Of a DNA stretch of 64,000 nucleotides, positions 52,800-64,000 are shown one piece after another. Made by a program: the position numbers and the translations under genes. The notes under the pieces were generated by a model. The model did no database searches. It was given only the letters and a program-made list of their open reading frames with translations, and was not told where the DNA came from. Origin of the DNA: Hofstenia miamia. Its lineage: Eukaryota; Xenacoelomorpha; Acoela; Hofsteniidae. The stretch is from assembly GCA_900660155.1 (NCBI GenBank), contig CABFPE010000252.1:434098-498097 (forward strand), given 5' to 3'. Within the stretch, counting starts at the first letter, position 1; every line of letters starts with the position of its first letter.

Positions 52800-54940
52800 C
52801 AAAGCGAAAGTTCATAGTGAATTTCCTCCCTGGTTGTTGAAAGGTGCCTTAGATACTTTTTTGAGACCTCTATGAGATTTATTTAATCAATACTTGGCAA
52901 AATCAACATATTCAGATTACTTAAAAATTGCTAAAGTTACACGAATATAAAAGAAAGGAAGTAAAGATCTTGCAGAAAATTTCCGACTAGTTTCAGTATT
53001 AACAGTAATAATTAAAATATTTTAAAAATTATTATGCCACCAAATTAACCTATATGTGGAACAAAATGAATTAATATCAAAACATCAGTTTGGATTTCAT
53101 AAAGATACCTCTACAAATGATGCTTTACTTTATGCTGTTGAAGACTGGAGATCAAAATTATATAGGAATGAAAAAATATATATATTTCATTAGATATTTC
53201 AAAGACATTTAATTCAATAAACCATTCTATTTTATTGGAAAAGTTAAAGCAGATTTATAATTTTAGAGATTCATTAATAGAGTTAGAAATAGCTATTTAA
53301 GTAATAGATACCAGTATGAGAATCACAAAGAAAAAATATCAAATTCATTAGAACTAAATTATGGAGTACCGCAAGGATCAATACTGGGTCCATTACTATT
53401 TAAGTTATGTGTAAATGATATGGATCAGTACATTAATAGTAATAATGCACAATTTGCATATCATGCTCTCATTTATTGTAAGAATATTTTAACTTTACAA
53501 GAAAATGTCGAAAAATTTCAATCATTCCAAAATAATAATTTGCTAAATCTAAGTATTGAAAAAACTATATGTATGTTAATTAAGAATAAAAGAAATGAAT
53601 CAACATTAGAAAGTATTAAGATATGTAACAACGTCATTCAGGAATCACCAAAAATGAAATATTTAGAAGTAGTATATGATAATAAATTGAATTTTGAAGA
53701 CGAGGCAAACAACATCATAAAGAAAATGGCGTATGGTATAAGATCAATTCAAAAAATTGGAAAGTTTCTANTTAATATCAAAACATCAGTTTGGATTTCA
53801 TAAAGATACCTCTACAAATGATGCTTTACTTTATGCTGTTGAAGACTGGAGATCAAAATTATATAGGAATGAAAAAATATATATATTTCATTAGATATTT
53901 CAAAGACATTTAATTCAATAAACCATTCTATTTTATTGGAAAAGTTAAAGCAGATTTATAATTTTAGAGATTCATTAATAGAGTTAGAAATAGCTATTTA
54001 AGTAATAGATACCAGTATGAGAATCACAAAGAAAAAATATCAAATTCATTAGAACTAAATTATGGAGTACCGCAAGGATCAATACTGGGTCCATTACTAT
54101 TTAAGTTATGTGTAAATGATATGGATCAGTACATTAATAGTAATAATGCACAATTTGCATATCATGCTCTCATTTATTGTAAGAATATTTTAACTTTACA
54201 AGAAAATGTCGAAAAATTTCAATCATTCCAAAATAATAATTTGCTAAATCTAAGTATTGAAAAAACTATATGTATGTTAATTAAGAATAAAAGAAATGAA
54301 TCAACATTAGAAAGTATTAAGATATGTAACAACGTCATTCAGGAATCACCAAAAATGAAATATTTAGAAGTAGTATATGATAATAAATTGAATTTTGAAG
54401 ACGAGGCAAACAACATCATAAAGAAAATGGCGTATGGTATAAGATCAATTCAAAAAATTGGAAAGTTTCTACCAATAGAATGGAGGGTAATACTCTTTCG
54501 ATCACTTGTTCTATCCCATTTCTTGTACTCATCTTGTTTATTGACGAACTTAAAAAAAGCAGAATCGAAATTAGAGAAAGTATTTAAATGTGTGATAAAC
54601 ATAATTAGTAACAAAAAGAAACGAAGTGGAAATACCATCTAAGATCATTAGAAGCTCTTCACACTATTAGAAGTTTATCGATATTTTGGAAAGGAAAATC
54701 GAACATTTCTAATAATCTAAATCAAAGAACAATTACATTTTGAAAAACTAAATATAATAGAAAAATAATGAAGAATGGATTCCTAAATTATTCAATATCA
54801 CTATGGAACAAATTGGATTACAGCACAAGAAGTGAAAAAAGTTATACAATATTTAAGAAGAATATCAAAAACATGATTATACGAAAAAATATCAATTATC
54901 TGACTAATTATGGAATAGGATATGCAACTCAGGAACAATA
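52800..54940 (+). pseudogene. LINE A reverse transcriptase, broken
   Basis: Motifs in order: EFPPWLLKGALD, LKIAKVTRI and KKGSKDLAENFRLVSVL (52810-53010); QFGFHKDTSTNDALLYAVED (53090); the degraded ISKTFNSINHSIL box; YGVPQGSILGPLLF (53360); then QFAYHALIY, where the catalytic Ala-Asp-Asp reads Ala-Tyr-His. The part from QFGF to the LGV-type box occurs twice. Then FLPIEWRVILFRSLVLSHFLYSS and SISLWNKLDYS. Stops and frame changes lie near 52876, 52948 and 53020, and in the 53200 region. Confidence 0.8.
53071..54471 (+). repeat. Exact 700-bp direct duplication flanking one N
   Basis: 53071-53770 and 53772-54471 appear identical base for base, with a single N at 53771 between them. Both start TTAATATCAAAACATCAG and end GAAAGTTTCTA. 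Identity within an otherwise decayed LINE, plus the single N, suggests an assembly or gap-filling join rather than a real duplication. Confidence 0.9.
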
Positions 54941-55124
54941 AGTAAGAAATATTTATTAATTTATATGTAGTTTATAAATGTAACCAAGAAACAAATATTT
55001 ACTATAACTAAGCTGATATGAAGAAAATTGCATTTTTTATATTCTTAATAAGTTTGTAAACTTAAAACATGTATTTGTGCTTGAAAATTTAAATATATGT
55101 TGTTGTTATTGTTGTTGTTGTTAA

Positions 55125-58030
55125 TTCCCATTGCCATTTTGTGTAATTCTATGCGTATGTCATTTGAATAGTACAATTTATTATTGATTGTTACTCCAAG
55201 ATGTTTGAAAGATTAGACTTGAGCCATTTTTTACCCGAAAAATTTAAAGTGTTTGATTGATAATCTTTATAAAAGCACGACATAACACAGAATTCTGTTT
55301 TAGAAGTATTTGCAGTTAAATGGTGCATATTAAAATATTTTAGCAGTTGAGATAGATTGGTTTCTAAATAAAAAATTCATGTTTCTATTTGATATTCTTG
55401 TGTGTACATATACATGTCGTCAGCATACTATACTATTCCACAATCATTTCTTAAATTGTCATTTAAATCATTTACATACAACGAGAATAACAGAGGCCCT
55501 AAAATAGTTTACTGTGGAACCAGTGGTGTAGTTCTAAAACTTTAACAAGTGGGGGCTCTTACAAAGGTAAGGCATCCCGCATGTGGTCTAGTTACCAAGA
55601 CATTTTCTTTCTGTAAATTGCCATTATGTTAATCTTATTAAAGTAATGTGAAAATTTGTTCGCTGTCATATTGTTAGCATTGTGGGATTGACATCTTCAT
55701 GTGTTGAAAACTCTGTAGCAAGCCTGGCTATGCCTACGAAAACTAAGGCCTGACATTTAACGTTTTGACAATTCAGTTTATTTTGATCCAATTTATAGTC
55801 CTTGCCAAAAAATGTCTTCATGTTTTGTTTGTTCAAAACTTATATTTCAATAGAGTTTTGAAAGAGCAAAGGATACCGATGCAAAATTTCACAAAGTAAA
55901 TATTATTTTTCATCACATTGTTCATAGCAATAAATCATTTATTGCTCATCTGCGGCAGGTTGTTTCACAAATTGATTAGCTCTTCCAAGAATTTCATTAA
56001 ACACATATTTTTGAAGAATTAATTATAAACGCATGTAGTGCACTCATTTTTTAAAATTCAAGCTGATTTTTTCAAATATTGATGAAATTTCTTTTGTGGC
56101 ATAATATATGTTTGAGTCTCAGCAATTGCTAATTGGCTTGACATGCCTTGGCCTTATCCTATGTAGATCTTCGATGAATTTATCAACAATGTTTACTTGC
56201 TAAGACATCCGAAACCAAGGGACTTTGTGCGATAAACTACTAATGAGAGATTAGGTACCCCTGGACAGTAAAGCTAAGAACAATAACAGCTCATAAAAAT
56301 GAAATTATTTAAATAATTTTTGACATACTTTGTCAATATGATGCTACTTAAAATTTTCTAAATTTTGGGAGCTTTGAAGAGCAATGCAAATCAGGAATGG
56401 ATTACTTTCTAATCAATATTAGTCATTTTCACAATCTTTCAATAAAAGAATGAGCAGACGCACTTGATTTTAATGAATTCTTTTGGTTTGAAGTATGTTA
56501 TATTGATTGCTCAATTTGTTGCGAATCATTAATTGTGGAATACATGAGATTACTGCATATACACTTAACATGTACAACGTGTGATTTTATTAATAAATAT
56601 TTGCTGAAAATACCATTAGGTGCTTGAAAATTTGAAACTCCAGGATATATACCACTTCTTGGCTAAGCATTAAAAAATAGGCTAAAATTTTAGTTTTATT
56701 ATCAATCTTAAACAGCACAAGAATTTTTGCTCAATTTATAATGGCTTCTTATAACGCACAAAATAAAAAAGGCATCCAAAATTTAAAAGCATTACAAAAT
56801 TGAAAAGTGTCACCTCATCTACATCAACAGAAACAGTATAAGTACTTGATGTGCATTCACATTAGAGTTTCTGAAACCAGCATTGAGAGATTTTTTTCAA
56901 AAATCAGAATTTTCAAAGAAAAATAGGAAAAAGGTTTAATTTTTCAACCACGTTCACACCAGTAAATGTATCAATGTCTCACGATTTAAAAATTTTCTAA
57001 TTGATTTGAAGAAAATTGTTTGAAAATGTGGATAAATGGTTAATTTAAGTTGAAATTCCTAATCCATCTAGTGAATGTTAATGTTACCTACAGGCTTGAC
57101 TTAAAATAGGAAAAATTATTGATATTTATATGCATTTAACAGTTGAATTTAGCGTTTGATCCTTACATACTTTGGGGACTGTGCCTCAAATACTACACCA
57201 CTGTGTGGAACCCCTTTGTAAGTTTGCCCAGTTAGAAAATATAAAATTTAGCTTTACTCTTTGAAAACGATCACTTAAGTAGCATTTTACTAAATTTATA
57301 CTATTAGAGTCGAAACCAATGTGTTCTAACATTCTAAGAAGAATATAATGATCAATGGAATCTAATGCTTTGGACAAATTTATAGAAGCAATTGTGACTA
57401 AATTGTTATTATCGAGATAAGATATCCCATTTTCAGTAGCGTAAAGTAAAGCATCAAAGGTGGAGTGAACTTAGCGAAAGTCGAATTGAGTTTTCTAAAG
57501 AATTGATTTGTTACAAAGATAAGTCTTTATTTGGTCAAATATGAATTTTTCAAAGTTTTTTTTGCAAAAGGCGGAATAATTCAAATATTTCTGTAACTGC
57601 AACATCTTAGTGGGTGATTTATTTTATGTATGGGAGTAATATTAGCCAATTTTAACTATGATGGAAAGGTATTTAGTTTTATGCAGTGATTGATGATAGG
57701 GTATAGGAGAGTACTAATGAATTTTTCACAATCTTTAACACACCATGCCGGTATTTCAGAAGGTCCTCTGGATTTATTAACTTTTAGCTTATTTATTGCT
57801 TGAAAGACTTCGTATCGAGTCGAAATCGGAATGAAAAATAAAGGTCTCAAGGGCTTACCTAAATTAATGAAATTATTATTGAATGCATTAGAAATATCCT
57901 TGTCTTAGTTGATATTCCTTCATTGCTATTTTCAATAAGGTTGGGAGTTAACCTGGGAAGAGTGCGTGATTTTTTAACTACAATTTTCATGTTCAGAAAA
58001 ATTCTTTTGGTTGGACAATAAGAATCGGTC
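55125..58030 (-). mobile_element. Jockey/CR1-like LINE relic B, split by a hAT element
   Basis: Minus strand, from 58030 down: a linker (DISNAFNNNFINLGK, about 57890), VFQAINKLKVNKSRGPSEIPAW (57790), QFDFR with HSTFDALLYATENG (57480-57430), and INLSKALDSIDHYILL (57390-57340). A hAT element then interrupts 55521-57203, within the codons of the GVPQG box. The RT continues at 55512 with TILGPLLFSLYVNDLND and the catalytic YADDMYMYTQ (about 55430). It is truncated near 55130 after the LGV-type box. Several stops. Confidence 0.82.
55521..57203 (+). mobile_element. hAT transposon, internally degraded (1683 bp), in LINE B
   Basis: Inverted ends CAGTGGTGTAGT on both strands, with a perfect 8-bp target duplication TGTGGAAC (55513-55520 and 57204-57211). 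Near 56870-56935 on the plus strand SVSETSIERFFSKIRIFKEK-like coding resembles the hAT dimerisation domain (ERxFSKLK...). Most of the transposase is missing or full of stops, and no zinc finger or RNase H-like core could be read. It inserted after the LINE was in place. Confidence 0.85.
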
Positions 58031-58035
58031 TATAA

Positions 58036-60060
58036 TTGAAGCATTCTTCGGGATTATCCTTTATAAATAGTGACATTATATTTGCCAAATTTAATTCTTC
58101 TGAAAAATGGAATGTCTTATACAAGCATTTAAGATGTTTCATAATACATACCAAGTTAGTATTAGAGAGGGTCCACTGGATTTACTTTTTAAGCAATTTA
58201 TCGAATTATGATTTCAGATTTACTTCCAATACGAAAGGAGAAAGAGGGTGACGTTGATTTAAAACTGACTAAAATCATACCGTTGATAAGAAAGCTAGTA
58301 ATTCAACGTAACATCGAACTAAGAAATTCATGCAATCTTTTTTCAAGATTTAGAGTACAAAAATCTGTATTCTCAAAGAAGGAAATGGGAATTTATAAAC
58401 AAACTTCTAAATAGAAAAACTACCGATAGCGATAAAATCGAAATGATAAAGTTTCATGGGAAGACTTTAATGAGTCAAGAAAATTTGCAATATTCTTAAT
58501 GAAGTTTTTCAGTCTAGAAAAGAATGAAGGAAAAAATTTGTACTATACTTCTAAACTTCCAAAGGTACGAAATTCAACTGATTTCTTTTTCAGATATTTT
58601 ACAAGTTGTGAAATTACAAGGTCTATTAACAATCTAAAAATAAATCCAGCGGACCTTCGTGCATGCCAACTTGATTTCTAAAAGATGCATGTGATTTTTT
58701 TCGGAGATTCTTTGTTACATTATAAATGCTTGCTTGATACAATTTGTTTCCTGAAGACTTAAAAATGGCCAACATCACTCCTATTTAAAAGGAGGCGATC
58801 CTAAAAACTGTAAATTATAGACTAACTTCTGTAGCATCTCCAATTAAGATTTTTGAGCGTTTATTAGCCAACCAAATTAATAAGCATCCAAATAAATATA
58901 ATTTTTACTCATTCAACATGGTTGTCGTAAAAGCATTTCTACTAACGATGATTTGTTATGTGTTACTGAAAATGTTGATAACGAATATACAGCAATTGCA
59001 TAACTAGATCTTTCTAATGCATTTGATTCTATCGACCACGATATTTTATTAACAAAATTACAATTTTCTACTCAAAGCTAGGCTCTTTTATCTAATTATT
59101 TAAGTAATCAAAAAGAACAGAATGAAGCTTATTCAAATTGAATTGAAATCAAAGGAGGTGTTCCAAAGGAAATAATTTTAGGACCCTTGCTTTTCAACAT
59201 ATATGTAAAGTAATTACACTAATTGTCATGTTATTGAATACGCTGATGAAACTATGTGATCTTATTGAAATAAAGCGATTGAAAATGCAATCAAAATAAT
59301 TGAAGATAATTCTCCTCAAGCATTGCCTCACTAAAATTGCGTGTAGATCCTACCAAAACTCAATTTTGCATAATAAATACAAAAGCTAATTCAAACAATG
59401 TTTCTCAGCATTAGTTAAATTTTAATGACACCTAAATAGATCAAGTGGGCAATTTTAAATACCTGGGAATTACATTTGATTCATTAATAACTTTGCAAAA
59501 GCAATTTAATATAATCATTAAAACAATAGTTATTTCAATTAAACCGCTCAGCAACATATCTCAGCAGCTACCTACAAAAGCTAAAATTCTATTGCTGAAT
59601 GCCATAGTATTAAGTCATTTTTACTATGGTAATGTACTTTACACAGATGAATTTCATAACGAAAATTAATACATAGTTGAAATGGTCAATGAAGTTTGCA
59701 ACAAACATCTATTATTTTATTAATAATACTGAATACAAAACATTTAGGAAAAACTTCATAAATCGTCAATGCCTAATTTGTATAACTGTATTAGCAACAT
59801 TTTATAGTATCAGAAACAATATCAACCCCGAAAATAAGAAACTTTCTTACTCTCGGTAAAGTGGCCCACCCTAAGTATGAAATCGAATCTTTGTAAAAAG
59901 TAGAATTATGAAAAATTCATTCGTTAATATATCTATAAAACTTTGGAATGATATGTCTAAAGAATTAATGCTACTGAATACATTGAATATATTTAAAAAA
60001 AAGTGTTTTACAATATTTCAAAATTCTAGAAAAGAAATGTAATCGAATTCAACTGAAGTT
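58036..60060 (+). mobile_element. Jockey/CR1-like LINE relic C
   Basis: Plus strand, head to head with relic B. Linker and RT N-terminal remnants (58040-58680), then ANITPI-like (NITPI) and NYRLTSVASPIKIFERLL (58770-58870), RKSISTNDDLLCVTENVD (58930-58980), LDLSNAFDSIDHDILLTKL (59005-59060) and GGVPKEIILGPLLFNIYVK (59155-59210). EYADETM follows, with Glu at the second catalytic Asp (59240). Then GNFKYLGITFDSL (59445-59490), ILLLNAIVLSHFYYGNVLY (59585-59640), and FVNISIKLWNDMSKEL with IFKKKCF (59920-60005). Many stops and frame changes. No endonuclease domain is visible. The 3' end is not sharply defined. Confidence 0.82.
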
Positions 60061-63000
60061 TTCAATTTTATAATCTAGATTTTTCAACTAACAAAGAAAA
60101 CGCCATTGCCCAAAAGCGTAATATTATATTTTGTTTTTGTAAATTTTTGCCGCTTTCAGAGTTGTCACCAGTATATGATATATTGCTAACGTAACCTCTG
60201 AATAAAGATTTTTTCTTCTTAAAATGGAGTTTTGCAGCATGTCCCACACACTAGCTTAAAATACGTAATCAAACTAATAAAAAGCCATTTTGTGTTAATT
60301 AGAGATTAATTACATTTCAGTAATTTTTGATCCTTTCTTACAATGGTTATTCCTGTTGGTTTTTGTTATTTTCGTTTAATGAGGTTTCCGTCGTTTAGAA
60401 CAACAAATTTCAAAACCTCTCTAAAGAGCTCTCAAGATTTCTTAAAATGCTATTATCAAACATTTATTAAGACTGCTGACTGCTCCAATGATACCTCCTC
60501 TCTCTAAAACATTGAAATGCACTTTTTTCTCATTGAAAGGCCTCCTCCACTTGCTAAATCTAAAACTATCAATCCCACATTCGACTCTGGCCTCCTTTGT
60601 TCATTATTGTCTAACAAACTAATGTTGCAGTTAAGAATTTTAAAATACATTTAAACAAAACATGAACAGAACTACTGAGGAGAATAACGAACATAGAAAA
60701 TATACGATCATTACGATTCACTTCAACCGAAATATATTGGAACTGTTTTCATTTACAATTAAATTAATTGAAATTTTACTTCCAAATTATGGAGTGAATC
60801 GTTTTCAATATTGACCTAAAATCCTCTTAACATAGTTAATGAATAACGATGGTTATGCATAGCATATATCTAATTACAATGCAAATTAAAACATGACATT
60901 AAATGTACAAACTGTTCAAATAAACATTTTTGATTTATATTACAAACATTATAAAGGCTCCCTAAATAAAATAGCACCATTTTCTGCCATTAGATAACGA
61001 AAAACACGAACTTCATTCAGTAACATCATGAACAAACGGATCCAGCTGCTGATTTACAGAAGGATCCCGTAAATGAAGACATGTAAGATAAGCCAGTGGT
61101 TCCTCCAGGGATATAACTAACCAAATACCTAAAAAAAGTCAAACGTGATGCAGCAAGAAGTCTATAAATGATATATTTTTTGAGGGAACTGTTTTTATTT
61201 GTGCATTGCTTATAAATATTTTTCAAATGCTATGAAACTAATAATTTATTAGTTTGAAAACATACAAAATAGGATATAGAAAAAGATATATTGAAAGTTA
61301 CTTGCATATCATGTACAGCAAACCTACATTTAAACTAAATTAAAGGGCTTTTTACTGATTGTATTGAAGGATTAATATTCTGTTGAAACCCTACGCGCAA
61401 GGAATCATCCACTCTGAAGGGCTCTCAAAAAGTTTAGAAATCAATGCTTTAAAATATACGTAGCGCATGCAGAGGAGAAGGACATTTTACAGATGCAATA
61501 CGTTAAGTCTTTAGACTAAAGTACGATGTCTTTTGTATGACTTTCTATAGTAAAAGAATTTGTCATTAGTCAAGCAAACTATCCAATGACCTTGTGTAAA
61601 TTGATTTGATAAGAAATACCAGCTATACAAGGTTTATAAATTTACATGTAAATCTGATGGCGAAGTCGACACAAGCACTGATGTTCCCCACGAATGCAAA
61701 ACTTCATTCTCTTGGAAGAAGTGACTATTCTAACGCCTTATATACTGACACAATCATTCGGACTGATTCATTGGTAGGGAGCAAAAGCGTTTATCATTAT
61801 GGTACATATAAACTTAGTTGAAAAATCGTGCACCACTTCCATAATCTTTGTCTTGTAGCTTTTAGCATGCTTTGGCATCCTGTAAAATTATTAACACATG
61901 TAACGCTGACTTTTGCAATAGCAGTGTCAATTGGTTTTCCCATACTGTTACGCCATCCGCGAGCAGGAACTGGTTTATTTTGTCCGCATTTCTTAGAAAT
62001 ATGCAATCGGTGAGAAAAACAGCAACCAATTTCTAAGAAATAAACAACTGATTTGACTTTATTTCGGAAATTATTTTGACTTTATTTTTGAAAAGTGTTA
62101 ACTGAACTTATTTTGACCACATTGACGTCATTGACTGTTGGGTCGCCTTAGTAATGATACAGAATGAGAGATACAAAAATCTATTATAATTCAGAATAAT
62201 AAATTAATCGTGATCTGAAAATACAAAGATATAACACACTAAATGAAATTTATGATGTGATGTTATAAAAACAATTCCACATACTTGACTCTTGAGGGTA
62301 AAAAATGACGTAGCTTAAAATTAGATTCTTACAAAAAGTCATATCTTGCCAATTTTTTGATTTAATTATCACGACTAACGGCTTGCTAAGGTCAACATTT
62401 CACGGCTAAGCAATTTATACTGAAGTATTTTTTAATGCAGCTAATTGTTAATGCTTAAAAACAAATAAAAAAGAAAACATTACTTAGCTAATGCCGTAGC
62501 TTGGGTTAAATGCTCGGTAAAATAGCTATCCCGCATTTAAATGCATCTAGAAACCAATAGAGTTTCACATACGATCCTTAACAGATTAACTGTGCGAAAT
62601 GAAACATTGTGTTAGTGTATGTTCAACTTCCAAGTGTTTGACTCTCGAATCACATGTTGGAAAAATTATACAAAACGTGAAAGCAAGAAGGTATATATTT
62701 GAGAATTTCTCAAAAAAAATATACAATAGTAATAGAATGAAGCTATCTATTGTAGATAATTGTAATCGGCATACAGATGTTGTATAAAACAATAACAATA
62801 GACCTAGAATGAATTGCCATTCAAGTGACGTAATAATAACACTAAGCTTTCTTGCAATGAAGATGGACAGTGGCAACTTAGTGAACGTCAAGTGCAACTG
62901 AGTGCGGATAATATATTATTTGAATAATTGTGTTAGATCAGAAACTATTTCATCAATCATACAATTTTAGAAAAAAACAATTTTTTCACTTGTTCGGCCC

Positions 63001-63359
63001 TTAAATATCAAGTACACTGGAACATGTTTTTGTACAACTATTTAAGGAGAGACATTTGAATAATGAACTCTTCAAATTAAAAAGCTTAATGATACGAGCG
63101 AACTCAGGCATTAGATTTGGTATACTTAAAGGAAATCGGAATTAGTAATATGTTTTAAACGAAAAGTACGCACTGTTGAAACTACCAGTTAAATGATTCA
63201 CTTACCAAAGTAATGCCAATGCTTGAAGTGATCCAGCAAGCGTTGTCAAAATAGTGCTATTAAGCTAAACAGACATGGATGAAAAGAATCAAAAGGTAAG
63301 ACTTACTGAAATTGCGCAATAAAGTGTAGCTGAGAGAGACATGATATACGTCGTTGTGA
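60061..63359. other. No recognised gene
   Basis: Short frames only. The longest are a 103-codon minus-strand frame at 62586-62897, and overlapping frames at 61606-61821, 61797-62006 (minus) and 61828-62013. I could not match any to a family. Some could be exons of a host gene, but no splice-consistent structure is evident. Confidence 0.45.
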
Positions 63360-63460
63360 AGACCATTCTTTCAGATGATAGTAAATGTTTGCAATGCTCA
63401 ACAGGACCCCAAAGCGATGAGAAACTAAAATTATATGTTGGGGAGGAGCAAAGACATTTT
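63360..63460 (+). pseudogene. Possible Tc1/mariner transposase scrap
   Basis: One frame reads KTILSDDSKCLQCSTGPQ, resembling the first-Asp box (IFSDESKF). A shifted frame about 15 codons on reads ETKIICWGGAKTF, resembling the KIMVWGG box. The later QQDGA and SPIE boxes are not found downstream. Weak, short match. Confidence 0.4.
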
Positions 63461-64000
63461 TGAAACACAGCGCATGTTATGCACTAATATGTTTATGTAA
63501 ACCAAGTAATTGAATTCTCCTGATAAACCTTCACAAATATTCAGCGTATTTTTGAAAATCAAACAAATAAGAATCGGAATAAAACAATGCGTATTGAAAA
63601 GTGTTCAATTTCAATGAAATGTCTAATATGTCTACCACATTATACAGTCTGGCAGCTTTTAACAATTGTAAAGCATCAACAAAATTCACATCGCATTAGA
63701 GCAATGCTTTTGGATTTTGTTATCAATTGCTGAACACTTCATCATCCTAAATATCCAAAGGGTTTCCGAATAAAATTTGAGCACTACAAGTGATAAAATA
63801 ATTCAAATATTCTATGCAGCAGAGATGAGGTTTGTGTCTGTGAATGATGTGTCAGACGGGTTCATGGTCAGAGACTAATTAGACGCATTGACGATTTAGA
63901 GCCGTTAGCTGAAAAGGCACTGTACGAAAAAGTTGACAATACAACACTATACATAGTAAAAAATGTAAAACACAATTTTTATGATAAAATACAAGCTACA
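63461..64000. other. No recognised feature
   Basis: AT-rich sequence to the window end without a frame or repeat that I can name. Confidence 0.4.

Larger units (their letters stand above)
51650..55122 (+). mobile_element. Jockey/CR1-like LINE relic A with 700-bp duplication
   Basis: Plus strand. ORF1 remnants (51650-52560) end in zinc knuckles. These are followed directly by the linker before RT (TNDKEISNILNERF, about 52605), RT motifs (52810-54640) and a C-terminal tail (SISLWNKLDYS, IFKKN; stop near 54940). A 3' region ends in a TTG-rich tract at 55099-55122. The endonuclease domain expected between ORF1 and RT is missing, so the element carries a large internal deletion near 52560. An exact 700-bp repeat of RT sequence is present around a single N. 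Confidence 0.85.

Noticed and set aside
61606-62013. Overlapping frames of 60-70 codons on both strands, considered as exons of a host gene
   Set aside because: No family match on either strand, and no consistent splice sites that I could identify.
62586-62897. 103-codon minus-strand hydrophobic frame, considered as a small membrane protein
   Set aside because: AT-rich sequence readily yields hydrophobic frames; no start context or homology.

Overview
This window looks like AT-rich, repeat-dominated DNA from a metazoan, most likely an arthropod. The grounds are the mix of Tc1/mariner, hAT and pogo-like DNA transposons, jockey/CR1-like and R2-like LINEs, Penelope-like elements, and Ty3/gypsy elements whose primer-binding site fits tRNA-Arg. 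The host assignment is inference. I found no convincing host protein-coding gene, tRNA, rRNA or CRISPR array; almost every interpretable stretch is a transposable element or a relic of one.

Layout. 1-16.2 kb: Tc1-like transposase pieces (1-582, 1454-1668); an inverted pair of Penelope-like relics with hammerhead-like motifs and a nested hAT MITE (1838-2890); two copies of one Tc1-like family (5323-6655 minus; 9428-11722 plus), the second split by a solo gypsy LTR with a 4-bp target duplication; a LINE relic (7730-9424 minus); an R2/NeSL-like reverse transcriptase relic (11960-12500); and a pogo/Tigger-like MITE (13564-14192). 16.2-20.95 kb: 5' part of a Ty3/gypsy element (LTR, PBS, gag, protease, RT) cut by a 1000-N gap. 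21.96-47.91 kb: a sequence block between two 1000-N gaps. It holds a badly decayed gypsy element of the same lineage, several LTRs, a GIY-YIG relic, and a nearly complete young gypsy element (35056-47345) with LTRs of about 1.37 kb. Apart from that young element the block is almost free of CpG, unlike the DNA outside the gaps. 48.9-64 kb: a second hAT MITE, three LINE relics (one with a 700-bp exact duplication at a single N, one split by a 1.7-kb hAT element), then 4 kb with little that can be recognised.

The most interesting system is the gypsy lineage. Downstream of pol it carries a 994-residue open reading frame that I cannot assign to env or any other family. The same ORF is recognisable in the decayed relative, so it is a stable part of the lineage. 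Between pol and this ORF lies a seven-copy repeat array that can be read as an arginine-rich protein. The LTRs contain an internal reading frame that stays open in three diverged LTRs. All LTR elements are treated here as fossils.
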